Positions 46,679 to 55,788 of a stretch of DNA of 64,000 nucleotides are shown in pieces. Position 1 is the first letter of the stretch. Every line of letters begins with the position of its first letter. The DNA is from an uncultured Methanobrevibacter sp. GTDB taxonomy: Archaea; Methanobacteriota; Methanobacteria; Methanobacteriales; Methanobacteriaceae. The notes beneath the pieces are model-generated. The model saw nothing but the letters and a program-made list of their open reading frames with translations, did not search any database and was not told the origin of the DNA. The position numbers and the translations under genes are program-made. Location: positions 1 through 64,000 of the forward strand of contig NZ_CACZTX010000007.1 of assembly GCF_902784195.1 (NCBI RefSeq), read 5' to 3'.

Positions 46679-48679
46679 ATGTTTGAAATTAAAGCAAAAG
46701 ATATGAGAGGAAGAGTGGGAGTCTTAAAGACAAAGCATGGAGATGTCAAGACCCCTAACTTGATGCCTGTAATCCATCCAAGAAAGCAAACCATAAACGT
46801 TAAGGATTATGGTGCAGACATAGTAATCACAAATGCTTATTTGATTTATAAGGATGAGGACTTAAGCAAGAAGGCATTGGATGTTGGATTGCATGAACTA
46901 ATCAACTTTGATGGTCCAATCATGACTGATTCCGGTTCATTCCAATTATCCGTTTATGGTGATGTGGACATTACAAACAAGGAGGTCATTGAGTTTCAGG
47001 AAGCTATTGGAACTGATATAGGAACTTCCCTTGATATTCCAACTGGCCCTTATGTAGATAGGGAGAAAGCTGAAGAAGACCTTGAAATCACCATTGAACG
47101 TGCTAAAGAGGCTATCAGTTTTGTTAAGGATAATGATTATGAAATGAAAATTAACTCTGTGGTTCAAGGATCCACATATCCTGATTTACGTGAATACTGT
47201 GCAACTGAGCTTACCAAGCTTGATGCAGACTTGTATCCGATTGGTGCAGTTGTTCCGCTAATGGAAATGTATCACTACAGAGACCTTGTTGATGCAGTAA
47301 TGCATTCAGTCAAATGCTTGCCGGACTCTAAGGCACGTCATTTGATGGGTGCAGGACATCCTATGATCTTTGCACTTTGTGTAGCTATGGGGTGCGATTT
47401 ATTCGATTCTGCAGCTTATATATTATATGCTGAAGGTGACAGATTCCTCACTACAAGAGGTACAATTAAGCTAGAGAACATGACAGAAATGCCTTGTTCC
47501 TGTGAAGTCTGCTGCAAATACACTCCAGATGACTTAAGGGCAATGGATAAGGAAGAGAGAGTTAAACTTATAGCTCAGCATAACCTTCATGTAAGCTTTG
47601 CAGAACTTAGACTTATCAGACAAGCCATTGCTGAAGGAAGCTTGATGGAACTTGTAGAGGAACGTTGCAGAGCTCACCCTATGCTTCTTGATGCATTAAG
47701 GCATTTAGGTGAGTACAGTGAAGACTTGGAAAAGTATGACCCTAGAAGCAAAAAGTCTGCATTTTTCTACACTGGCCCTGAATCTTTGAAAAGAGCAGAA
47801 GTTACAAGACATCTCAAACAATTGGAAAACATGGACAAGAAGAAAAATCTTGTTGTTCTTCCAGCTTATAGAAAACCTTACAGCAAGTATTTATCAAATA
47901 CTTTTAAGGAATTCCTTGTTTATGCAAAGGATGAATCCAAAGGTGAAGATGAACCTTGCCTAATTGATAATAAGGAAACCGATTTTGCTGTTTTGGATAT
48001 TCCATTCTGCTTGATTCCACTTGAATTGGATGAGGTTTATCCATTAAGCCAAAGTGATGCCCCTAAGATTCATGATAAGATTGCCGTTGAGTTTGTAAGA
48101 GACTTCCTAGTTGATTTTGCAGAAAATTATGATAATGTATTGATTCATCCTAAGGTTTTGGATGAGCTTGAACTTGATTTCATTGAAGAATACGCACATC
48201 CTGAAGAAATCAAGTTTGAAAAGGATGACATCAAAAAATTAAAGGCAATTGCTGATTATCAATTTGGCCATGGTGCTGGAGATGCCTTATTCACTGGAAA
48301 GATTAAAATAGAAAAGAGTAAGAAAACAGGCAAAATAAGGCATGTATTTGATAAGAATCAAAATATTGTAAACATGAGAGCTTCTGACAGTTTCCTGATT
48401 CTATCCAAATTAGGTGCAAAAAGACTTGCAACTCTTGAAGGAATGAGAAACAAGGTCATGATTGATAACAGTGTTGAATCATTTGCCCGTGATGGAAAAA
48501 GCGTTTTTGCAAAGTTCATTAAGGATTGTGATGAGAACATCAGATCCAATGATGAAGTGTTGATAGTGAATGAAGAAGGTGAACTTTTAGCATTTGGTAA
48601 AGCACTTTTAAATCACAAAGAGATGCTAGACTTTAAAACTGGTCAAGCTATTAAAACAAGAAAAGGATTTAAAAAATAA
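46679..48679 (+). CDS. tgtA: Archaeosine tRNA-guanine transglycosylase
   Basis: Replaces guanine-15 of archaeal tRNAs with preQ0 as the first step to archaeosine. The 666-residue protein shows a TIM-barrel catalytic domain with IMTDSGSFQLSVYGDV near 80-95, zinc-binding CSCEVCCKYTPDDLR near 280, and a C-terminal PUA domain (about 580-660) beginning near IVNMRASDSFLILSKLGAKRL. Size matches the archaeal enzyme. ATG 46679 follows AAGGATGAGAAAATC. NAC follows on the same strand. Confidence 0.95.
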   Translation: MFEIKAKDMRGRVGVLKTKHGDVKTPNLMPVIHPRKQTINVKDYGADIVITNAYLIYKDEDLSKKALDVGLHELINFDGPIMTDSGSFQLSVYGDVDITNKEVIEFQEAIGTDIGTSLDIPTGPYVDREKAEEDLEITIERAKEAISFVKDNDYEMKINSVVQGSTYPDLREYCATELTKLDADLYPIGAVVPLMEMYHYRDLVDAVMHSVKCLPDSKARHLMGAGHPMIFALCVAMGCDLFDSAAYILYAEGDRFLTTRGTIKLENMTEMPCSCEVCCKYTPDDLRAMDKEERVKLIAQHNLHVSFAELRLIRQAIAEGSLMELVEERCRAHPMLLDALRHLGEYSEDLEKYDPRSKKSAFFYTGPESLKRAEVTRHLKQLENMDKKKNLVVLPAYRKPYSKYLSNTFKEFLVYAKDESKGEDEPCLIDNKETDFAVLDIPFCLIPLELDEVYPLSQSDAPKIHDKIAVEFVRDFLVDFAENYDNVLIHPKVLDELELDFIEEYAHPEEIKFEKDDIKKLKAIADYQFGHGAGDALFTGKIKIEKSKKTGKIRHVFDKNQNIVNMRASDSFLILSKLGAKRLATLEGMRNKVMIDNSVESFARDGKSVFAKFIKDCDENIRSNDEVLIVNEEGELLAFGKALLNHKEMLDFKTGQAIKTRKGFKK

Positions 48680-48769
48680 AAATTATTATATATTCTAATT
48701 AATAGAATATAATTAAATAAAAATTCATAAGAACAATTATTATTTTAATAAAATTTCAGAGGTAATATT

Positions 48770-49114
48770 ATGATACCTGGCATGAGCCCAAAACAAATGA
48801 AGAATATGCAAAGACAAATGAAGAAAATGGGTATGGACATGAAGGAAATTGAAGGTGTCCAAGAAGTTATTATTCGTTGTGATGATAAGGATTTAATCAT
48901 TTCACCTGCAGATGTAAGCTTAATGACTGTTATGGGTCAAGAAACATATCAAGTCACTGGAACTGCAGTTGAAGTTGAAAAGGAAATTGAAATTCCACAA
49001 GAAGACATTGAAATGGTTGCCAATACCGCTGGAGTAAGTGCCGCAGATGCTGAAGAGGCATTAAGAGAAACCGGTGGAGACTTGGCAGAAGCTATTTTGA
49101 AATTAAATGGATAG
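48770..49114 (+). CDS. nac: Nascent polypeptide-associated complex protein
   Basis: A 114-residue archaeal NAC. It binds emerging chains at the ribosome. The N-terminal methionine-rich helix MSPKQMKNMQRQMKKMGMDM, the NAC barrel core (QEVIIRCDDKDLIISPADV) and a C-terminal UBA domain (about 73-114, with AEEALRETGGDLAEAI) are evident. ATG 48770 follows AGAGGTAATATT. It sits 90 bp behind tgtA. Confidence 0.95.
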   Translation: MIPGMSPKQMKNMQRQMKKMGMDMKEIEGVQEVIIRCDDKDLIISPADVSLMTVMGQETYQVTGTAVEVEKEIEIPQEDIEMVANTAGVSAADAEEALRETGGDLAEAILKLNG

Positions 49115-49385
49115 CTTTATTATTTCAATCTTTTCTTTTTTTATTTTTTAATCTTTTCATATCATTTAAGCTCTTTTTAATATTAACTTTATTTATCATG
49201 TTTGGATATGATCTTTTTATAATCTTTTCAGTTCTTTTTAAATATTAACTTTATTAATAATAACTTACATATACTTAAAGTATACAAATTTAATACATAT
49301 TGCAGATTTTTATTATTTTTTCATTTTAAGATTTTACAGAATTTATTCATAAGATTGTGATAAATTAAATTTTTTGAGGTTAAAC

Positions 49386-51326
49386 ATGACCGAATTTAGA
49401 ATAGTAAGAAGGATAAATCCACGTAATGTAATGGAAGTTCTTAAAAAGGATTTTAAGGATGTATTCACTAAAAATCCAATTGTTGTCTTGACATTGCTGG
49501 CAATTATAATTTTACCTTCTTTATATGCTCTTATAAACATTCAAGCTTGTTGGGACCCTTACGACAATACTGGAAATCTTGAATTTGCAGTTGCCAATTT
49601 GGATAAAGGCGCAACATTTGAGGGTGAAGACCTTAATGTAGGGGACCAATTGGAAGATGAATTGAAAAGAAATGATGATTTTTATTGGACATTTGTAAGT
49701 GAAGAAGACCTGCGGGAGGGGGTTAACAATGGAACGTATTATGCTGGAATAGTCATTCCAAAGAATTTCAGCAGTTCAATCAAATCCATTACATCTGACG
49801 ACCCTCACTCTGCAGAATTGGAATATGTTGTCAATAGGAAATCCAATCCAATGGCTTCAAAATTAAGTGACTCTGCAGCAAGAGCAGTTTACAATAAGAT
49901 CAATGCAAAAATTGTCCAGTTCATTAATGTAGCGGCATACGGAAAATTGGGAGAATTGCAGTCTGCTCTTGCATCAGGTGCAAGCCAAATGTCTTCTGGT
50001 GCTGATCAATTAAGTGCTGGTGCAAGCCAAGTTTCCTCCGGTGCTTCTCAAGTGAAATCCGGTGCAAATGATTTGGAAAAAGGAGCAAGTGACCTTTCAT
50101 CAGGTGCTTCTCAAGTGAAATCCGGTGCAAGCCAAGTTTCTGCTGGCGCTTCTCAAGTGAAATCCGGTGCAAGCCAAGTTTCTGCTGGCGCTTCTCAAGT
50201 GAAATCCGGTTCATCCCAAGTTTCATCATCTGCTGATCAGATTTCAGCAGGCGCTTCTCAAGTGCAGGAATCTGCAAAGCAATTGGATAGTTCAGTTGAT
50301 GAAGGATCATTGCCTGATCAATTAAAGCCGGTTGTACATGGCTCAAAGGAATTAGCTAATGCAAGCTCTGATTTGGCAGGGGCTTCAAGCAGTCTTGCTC
50401 AAGGTTCATCAAAATTAGCCAATAGCTCTGTAGATTTGGCTAATGGAGCTTCAGGTGTAGCTGATGGGGCATCAGGTGTTGCTGATGGCGCTTCACAATT
50501 GGCAAATGGTGGATCTCAATTGGCTGAAGGTTCTGTAAGTTTAGCTGCAGGTTCTGCATTGCTTGCAAATGGCGCTTCTTCCGCATTGTTTTCAGCTTCA
50601 AGCGGTCTTTCAGGTGCTGCAGATTCCCTTTCCAGCATAACTGGTGTGAATGAAAGTGAAGTTGGAGAGTATATTTATTCTCCAGTTGTCTTAAAGGAAA
50701 ATGAATTATATGCTGTTCCAGATTATGGTTCTGAAGTCGCTCCGTTCTATTTGGTTTTATCCATGTGGGTGGGGGCAATTATCACTTGTGTGATGCTTAG
50801 AACTGGCCAGTCAACAGGAACCAAATACACTCCATCTGAAATGTACTTTGGAAAGCTATTGATATTCTTGGTAATGGCAATTTTAGAAACTACTGTGACT
50901 CTTATCGGTGCATTTATATTGGGAATTAAGATGGCCAATCCGTTGCTCTTTGTGCTTTCGGCTTATTTCATTGCCTTGATATTCATGCTGATTTGCTATT
51001 CCTTGATTTCTGCATTAGGTCATATAGGAAAAGGATTAGCTGTAATTTGGCTTGTATTCCAAATTTCAGGTACTGGGGGTATTTATCCTATTCAATTGAT
51101 GGGACAATTCCTTCAAGCAGTCAGCCCATATATGCCAATGACCCATGGAATCACTTTGCTAAGGGAAACCGCATTAGGATTGGTTTGGTCTAATTACATT
51201 CCATCATTCCTGATATTGATAGCTATGGGTGTTATAACCTTGGTTTTAGCATTAGTGATTAAAATGTTTGCAGATAAAAGAGCACATTGGTTTGAAGAAA
51301 AATTAAATGAAACTGATTTGTTTTAA
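49386..51326 (+). CDS. YhgE/Pip-type membrane protein with heptad repeat stalk
   Basis: A 646-residue membrane protein. A transmembrane helix near residue 35-55, an extracellular stretch, then a low-complexity stalk (about 195-400) of seven-residue repeats such as GASQVSS and GASQVKS, and a C-terminal block of about five transmembrane helices starting near 455. This matches the YhgE/Pip (phage infection protein) family, related to ABC-2 type exporters. Function in archaea is unknown. ATG 49386 follows TTTGAGGTT. The coding repeats around 50043-50230 include 42-bp units. Confidence 0.82.
   Translation: MTEFRIVRRINPRNVMEVLKKDFKDVFTKNPIVVLTLLAIIILPSLYALINIQACWDPYDNTGNLEFAVANLDKGATFEGEDLNVGDQLEDELKRNDDFYWTFVSEEDLREGVNNGTYYAGIVIPKNFSSSIKSITSDDPHSAELEYVVNRKSNPMASKLSDSAARAVYNKINAKIVQFINVAAYGKLGELQSALASGASQMSSGADQLSAGASQVSSGASQVKSGANDLEKGASDLSSGASQVKSGASQVSAGASQVKSGASQVSAGASQVKSGSSQVSSSADQISAGASQVQESAKQLDSSVDEGSLPDQLKPVVHGSKELANASSDLAGASSSLAQGSSKLANSSVDLANGASGVADGASGVADGASQLANGGSQLAEGSVSLAAGSALLANGASSALFSASSGLSGAADSLSSITGVNESEVGEYIYSPVVLKENELYAVPDYGSEVAPFYLVLSMWVGAIITCVMLRTGQSTGTKYTPSEMYFGKLLIFLVMAILETTVTLIGAFILGIKMANPLLFVLSAYFIALIFMLICYSLISALGHIGKGLAVIWLVFQISGTGGIYPIQLMGQFLQAVSPYMPMTHGITLLRETALGLVWSNYIPSFLILIAMGVITLVLALVIKMFADKRAHWFEEKLNETDLF
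50043..50230 (+). repeat. 42-bp coding repeats in the stalk
   Basis: The segment GCTTCTCAAGTGAAATCCGG recurs at 50043, 50105, 50147 and 50189. The last three are exactly 42 bp apart, six heptads of codons, so recombination can change stalk length in frame. Confidence 0.85.
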
Positions 51327-51419
51327 AACAAGTCATTTTTATTTTTTTTAAAAAGAGTTTTTTTTATCTATTTTTTCTATTTTTTATTTTTTAAAAAGAG
51401 TTTAAAAGAACACAATTTA

Positions 51420-52331
51420 CTATTTTTTAAGATATGTTTTATCCATATCCTTATAAACTTCATCGTATCTGTTTAATAGTGTTCTGATTAATGATTTGCT
51501 TATTTTATGGAATTTCTTATCCAATAAATCGACTCCCTCTTGGGTGATTCCTTTTTTAGTGGCTACCTTATTGATAATGTCATTATTGGATAATCCTTGA
51601 TCATCCTTTAGCATTGCAGTACCAATAATTGTCTTTAGGATCATATCCTCTATTTCATCTTTAGGCATGTTTGAGGAGTCACTGCAAGTTTGAGCGAATG
51701 TATCGATCATCATGGCAATGAATGCAGGTCCGCAACTGCTGATGATTGTACTCATTTCCAATTCATTATCTGCAGGATGGAGATTATCCTCTTCTTCCTT
51801 GAAGTATATTGGATTGTCAATTTTTCTGACATAACTGAATTCATTGAATAGGTCTTCAACGAAGAGTCTTTCTTGCAATTCAACTTTAGAATTGTGTTTT
51901 ACAAGGGTAACTCCTTTTCTTCTTGCCAGTGAACTTATTGAGTTATTTGAAGTGACAGTTGAAGCTAAAGTAGGAATTACTAAACTTAATTTTCCATCGA
52001 ATAATGGTTTGATATGGTTAAAGTTAAGTCCTGCACAGGTGTATATGATGTGTGTTTTCTCATTGATGAAAGGTTTGATTTCTTCAATGATTTCCTTAAA
52101 TTGAGGAGTTTCGACGGAAATAAGGATCTTTTCACATTGTGTTGCGACTTCTTTGTTATCTGAAGTAATGTTTAGATTTTCTTCTGGATATTCTTCAATT
52201 AAACTTTCAAATTTATTAAGGTGTCTATTTGAAACAATTAATTCTTCGTCATCTAATAGTAAATTAAGTTTTAGTATGTTATTTACTATCATTGATCCCA
52301 TATTTCCGTATCCGATAACTCCTATTTTCAT
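51420..52331 (-). CDS. proC: Pyrroline-5-carboxylate reductase-like protein
   Basis: A 303-residue NAD(P)-binding protein with the Rossmann motif IGVIGYGNMGSMI at the N-terminus and the domain-2 helix of the ProC family around 205-270 (LEMSTIISSCGPAFIAMMID). ProC makes proline from P5C; a ProC-like paralogue with another role cannot be excluded. ATG 52331 follows AGGGAAACT. An upstream in-frame ATG at 52421 would add 30 residues unlike the family, so it is rejected. Confidence 0.78.
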   Translation of the reverse strand: MKIGVIGYGNMGSMIVNNILKLNLLLDDEELIVSNRHLNKFESLIEEYPEENLNITSDNKEVATQCEKILISVETPQFKEIIEEIKPFINEKTHIIYTCAGLNFNHIKPLFDGKLSLVIPTLASTVTSNNSISSLARRKGVTLVKHNSKVELQERLFVEDLFNEFSYVRKIDNPIYFKEEEDNLHPADNELEMSTIISSCGPAFIAMMIDTFAQTCSDSSNMPKDEIEDMILKTIIGTAMLKDDQGLSNNDIINKVATKKGITQEGVDLLDKKFHKISKSLIRTLLNRYDEVYKDMDKTYLKK

Positions 52332-52664
52332 AGTTTCCCTTTCACTATGTGTTTTTTTAATTATGATAATGAATTTCTTTGGTCCGAAATTATGCATATT
52401 ATGGATTTTAAGAAAAGTCAAATCTTAATTAAAAAAATTTATTAAAACTATATCGTTATAAAATAATTTAAAAATTATTTATAACTAATATAATTTATTA
52501 TTTAACTTATTAATAAACTTTATAGTTTTATTTTTGGATTTAAAGCATTTATTCAACTTTATTTTAGAGTTATTAAACTTTAATTTAGTTAAATATAATT
52601 TAGAATATATCAAGTGGTTTTTAGGTTTCAATTTGATGGGATGGTTTTTAATTGGTCTTAGGAG
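52332..52664. other. Gap between proC and the hydrolase gene
   Basis: An AT-rich stretch of 333 bp. It holds upstream sequence for the minus-strand proC-like gene, with a weak box TTATAACGATATAG near 52450-52463 on that strand. Nothing else is recognised. Confidence 0.35.
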
Positions 52665-53516
52665 TTATTCTAAAATCCTTATTTTTGGATTTTCTCCAAT
52701 GTTTCCAGATTTAATGAAATCAGATATGGTGGTGTTGAACAATTCATAATCGATTATATTCCAGAGGTGGTTGCCTTTTATGATTTCAACTAATTTTGCA
52801 TTAGTGAATATGTTTTTCAAATCTATTGCAGATTTTGTACAGTTCAAGTCTTCTTTGCTTCCATAGATTATGAGAACATTGTCCTTTTCAATGGTATTTT
52901 CATTGTTCTTTAAGCTTTCAGGGATTGTGTAATTCAATGATTCAAAAGCTATTTTCCTTTCGTCGCTAATGCTAATGTCTAAAATCCTTTCAACATCGTT
53001 GTAGTGTTCCTTGCTGATTCCAAAATATCTTAAATAGGCCTTTGTAATGAAAATGTCTGATTTTTCATTTAGGTATTCTGATTGTGCCTTTGCAAGTCCA
53101 TTTGCAACGCTATCTAATTCGCTTTCTTTATAATCTGCTATTTCAAGCCCAGATAATATGAGATTGTCTATTATTTTTGGATTTTCATTTAGGATTTCAA
53201 TAGCTATTGATCCCCCAATTCCTAAAGCTACAATATTTATCTTTTTGATATCTTTATGGTTAAGAATATGAGCTATGAATTCAGATATTTCAATAGAGGA
53301 TTTTTCTATGCTGAATTCTTGTTCGGATTTGCTGTCACCATGATTTGGAAGATCAAGGAATATGCAGTGGAATCCTTTGAAGTATTTATCATAGTCTTCC
53401 TTTTGCTTTTTCCAAATCCATTTATCTAATAATTTAGCATGCAAAAACAGTATTGTTTCACTGTTTTCCTCTCCAATCTCATAATATGCCAAATTATTGT
53501 AATATCTTAAAGTCAT
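52665..53516 (-). CDS. Alpha/beta hydrolase fold protein lacking the nucleophile serine
   Basis: A 283-residue alpha/beta hydrolase fold protein, with LFLDLPNHGDS near 53-62, a cap region and a C-terminal GNHLWNII histidine. The nucleophile elbow reads IVALGIGGSIA (95-105), where the family has GxSxGG; the serine is glycine 99. The oxyanion loop is LHAKL rather than LHGxG. It is therefore probably not a classical serine hydrolase and could be a binding protein or use another mechanism. It diverges from fprA. Confidence 0.72.
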   Translation of the reverse strand: MTLRYYNNLAYYEIGEENSETILFLHAKLLDKWIWKKQKEDYDKYFKGFHCIFLDLPNHGDSKSEQEFSIEKSSIEISEFIAHILNHKDIKKINIVALGIGGSIAIEILNENPKIIDNLILSGLEIADYKESELDSVANGLAKAQSEYLNEKSDIFITKAYLRYFGISKEHYNDVERILDISISDERKIAFESLNYTIPESLKNNENTIEKDNVLIIYGSKEDLNCTKSAIDLKNIFTNAKLVEIIKGNHLWNIIDYELFNTTISDFIKSGNIGENPKIRILE

Positions 53517-53544
53517 TTTATCATTTAGTTAAATTTTAATCTTT

Positions 53545-53703
53545 AAATTATAAATTTTAATCTTATCTTAATATTAACTTATTTAATTAGTTAAATTATA
53601 AATTTTAATCTTATCTTAATATTAACTTATTTAATTAGTTATTATTTAATTAGTTAAATTATAAATTTTAATCTTATCTTAATATTAACTTATTTAATTA
53701 GTT
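53545..53703. repeat. 48-bp tandem repeats upstream of fprA
   Basis: Three copies of a 48-bp unit lie at 53545-53592, 53593-53640 and 53656-53703; the second and third are separated by a 15-bp partial duplication. Each ends in AACTTATTTAATTAGTT, an imperfect 17-bp palindrome. The last copy stops about 18 bp before the fprA TATA-like sequence. Confidence 0.85.
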
Positions 53704-53721
53704 GTCCTAATATCGAACAAA

Positions 53722-53735
53722 ACATATATATTTAT
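53722..53735 (+). promoter_or_regulatory. fprA promoter
   Basis: TATA-like ACATATATATTTAT lies at 53722-53735, about 72 bases before the ATG. The preceding 48-bp repeats occupy the position where an activator would bind. Confidence 0.5.
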
Positions 53736-53806
53736 TAATGTTAATGATTATATATTATATTAATTCTTATTATAATTTTTTAATCTAAAAAAGGATTAGT
53801 GATAGA

Positions 53807-55027
53807 ATGAAGGCTGATGCATACAAAATCGTAGATAATGTTTACTGGGTAGGTGTTTTAGACTGGGATATCCGTGACTACCATGGTTATACCTTAAATG
53901 GAACTACCTACAACTGTTATTTAGTATTTGGGGAAGATAAGGTAGCTTTAATCGATAATGTTTATCCTGGAAAATCTGAACAGTTCTGGGGAAGAATCAA
54001 AGATGCATTTGAGAAGGAAGGAAGGGAATTCAAAATCGATGTCGTTATCCAAAACCACATTGAAAATGACCACAGCGGTTCCTTAGGTGAAGTTGTTGCA
54101 AAATTCCCTGATGTTGAAGTATACTGTTCCAAAAAAGCTGAACCAGGACTTAAGAACCATTTGCCTGAACTTGCAGACTTTGAATTCAATACAGTAAAAA
54201 CCGGTGACTCATTGGATATTGGTGGAAAAACTTTCCAATTCGTAAATGCACCTATGCTTCACTGGCCTGACAGCATGTTTACAATGTTGATGGAAGATGG
54301 AATATTGTTCTCCAACGATGCATTCGGTCAGCACATCTGCTTGTCTGAAAGATTGGATAAGGATGTAGACCCAGTTATCTTAACTGAAGCTGCAAGAAAA
54401 TATTACGCTAACTTGATTACCCTTTCATCTCCAATGGTTGGAAGAAAAATTGAAGAGCTTGCAAAATTAGGATTAGTGGACATTCTAAAGATGATTGCTC
54501 CATGTCACGGTCAAATCTTCACCGACCCTAACTTCATCATTGACCTATACACAAAATGGTCTACAGGTACTTATGAAGGAAATAAGATTACCTTCATTTA
54601 CGACACTATGCACCATTCAACCCAAAGAATGGCTCATGCTATGGCTGAAGGTGTAATGAGTGAAGGGGTTGAAGTCAAGATGTACTTCATGCATGATGAT
54701 GACAAATCTGATGCTGTGACTGACGTACTTGATTCAAAGGCAATCTTTGTAGGAGCTCCTACCATGATGAACAATCCTTTCCCAGGTATTGGGGATGTAA
54801 TGTACTACTTGAACTGTCTCAGTTTTGGAAACATTGAAACCAAAAAGGCAGTTGTCTTCGGTTCCAAAGGTTGGGCAGGAGGTTCTGCAAGAATCTTGGC
54901 TGCAAACCTTGAAGGAGCAGGATTTGAAGTCGTAGAACAGATGGAACTTGACTTCAAGCCAACTGAAGAGCAACTTGAAGAATGTTACGAATTAGGTAAA
55001 AAAGTAGCTCAAATGATTAAAGAATAG
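53807..55027 (+). CDS. fprA: F420H2 oxidase, flavodiiron protein FprA
   Basis: Reduces oxygen to water with reduced coenzyme F420, protecting the methanogen. The 406-residue protein has an N-terminal metallo-beta-lactamase-like diiron domain, with ligands in NHIENDHSG (H84, E86, D88, H89) and HWPDSMFT, and a C-terminal flavodoxin domain from about residue 258 (TFIYDTMHHSTQRMAHA). It matches the methanogen F420H2 oxidase group. ATG 53807 follows AGTGATAGA. Upstream are regular tandem repeats. Desulfoferrodoxin is encoded at 7.6 kb. Confidence 0.93.
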   Translation: MKADAYKIVDNVYWVGVLDWDIRDYHGYTLNGTTYNCYLVFGEDKVALIDNVYPGKSEQFWGRIKDAFEKEGREFKIDVVIQNHIENDHSGSLGEVVAKFPDVEVYCSKKAEPGLKNHLPELADFEFNTVKTGDSLDIGGKTFQFVNAPMLHWPDSMFTMLMEDGILFSNDAFGQHICLSERLDKDVDPVILTEAARKYYANLITLSSPMVGRKIEELAKLGLVDILKMIAPCHGQIFTDPNFIIDLYTKWSTGTYEGNKITFIYDTMHHSTQRMAHAMAEGVMSEGVEVKMYFMHDDDKSDAVTDVLDSKAIFVGAPTMMNNPFPGIGDVMYYLNCLSFGNIETKKAVVFGSKGWAGGSARILAANLEGAGFEVVEQMELDFKPTEEQLEECYELGKKVAQMIKE

Positions 55028-55046
55028 TATTTCACTATTCTCTTTT
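55022..55046 (+). terminator. fprA terminator overlapping the stop codon
   Basis: Arms GAATAGT (55022-55028) and ACTATTC (55034-55040) enclose the loop ATTTC; TCTTTTTT follows. The TAG stop is in the 5' arm. Confidence 0.75.
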
Positions 55047-55467
55047 TTATTTTTTTTTTATTAATTTACTCTTTTTTTTTAATCAGTTATTTTAATTTTT
55101 TAAATTTAATTTTTTTTTAATGGTTTATTCTTTTTTTTAGTCAGTTATTTTAATTTTTTAAATTTAATTTTTTTTAATAATTTCTAATCACTTTTTCTAA
55201 TTTTTTAAATTTAAATAATTCATTATTTTTTCAATATTTTTAATATATTAAACTATTTATGTATAATTCTAACGATATGGAATCAATTTTTTAATATAAC
55301 ATCAATATTGCTTTTATTTTTAATAAAAAGTTTATATATTAGTTTAAACATAAAATCAATTGAATTTTAGCGAGTTTAAATGATTTACCATATGTTTTTC
55401 ATTGTAAACTTCTAAACAACAATTTTTAAATAGAGTTTTAAATAAAAATAAATTTATACGTGGTAGT
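55047..55467. other. T-rich gap with a direct repeat before the toxin-antitoxin pair
   Basis: A 35-bp direct repeat (TCAGTTATTTTAATTTTTTA and following bases) appears at about 55083 and 55141, inside T-runs. On the right, AGTTTATATATTAG near 55329-55342 is a probable TATA box for the toxin gene. No gene is seen. Confidence 0.45.
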
Positions 55468-55788
55468 TTGAGAGATTATAATATAAATGATTTAATTAAG
55501 ATATTGAAATGTCATAATCCTAATGAAATATATCTTAGTCCCCATGTCTTAGAAAACTGTTTTGAACGTGATTATTCTTTAAATTATGTTCATTCCTGCC
55601 TCTTGGAAAAAATTCCCTTATCAATTAGTAAAACTTCTGAAAATCGTTTTTTATTAATTTATCCTCATGAAACGATTAAATTTCAAGATCTTTATATTGT
55701 AATTGAAATAAATGATGATGAAAAAATAACTGTAGTGACTGTTTATTGTTTTGATAAAAGGAGAAGAGAACGTGAAGTCAAAAGATAA
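55468..55788 (+). CDS. DUF4258-type putative toxin
   Basis: A 106-residue protein. The order LSPHVLENCFERDYSLNYVHS, then a strand pair and VTVYCFDKRRR at the end, follows the RelE-like DUF4258 pattern (helix with His and Arg, then beta strands). Such proteins are candidate mRNA-cleaving toxins. The only plausible start is TTG 55468, spaced behind TGGTAG. It overlaps the next gene by 17 bases, typical of a toxin-antitoxin operon. Activity is inferred only. Confidence 0.6.
   Translation: MRDYNINDLIKILKCHNPNEIYLSPHVLENCFERDYSLNYVHSCLLEKIPLSISKTSENRFLLIYPHETIKFQDLYIVIEINDDEKITVVTVYCFDKRRREREVKR

Noticed and set aside
50440-50778. Minus-strand frames over the YhgE/Pip repeat
   Set aside because: They arise from the repetitive codons of the real gene and look compositionally odd (His, Leu, Gln rich).
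52332-52421. Thirty-residue N-terminal extension of the ProC-like protein
   Set aside because: The Rossmann motif starts right after ATG 52331, which has an AGGGA site; the extension is not family-like.
55028-55467. Hidden RNA gene in the T-rich gap after fprA
   Set aside because: No stable GC-containing hairpin or tRNA-like motif is visible; only T-runs and a direct repeat.
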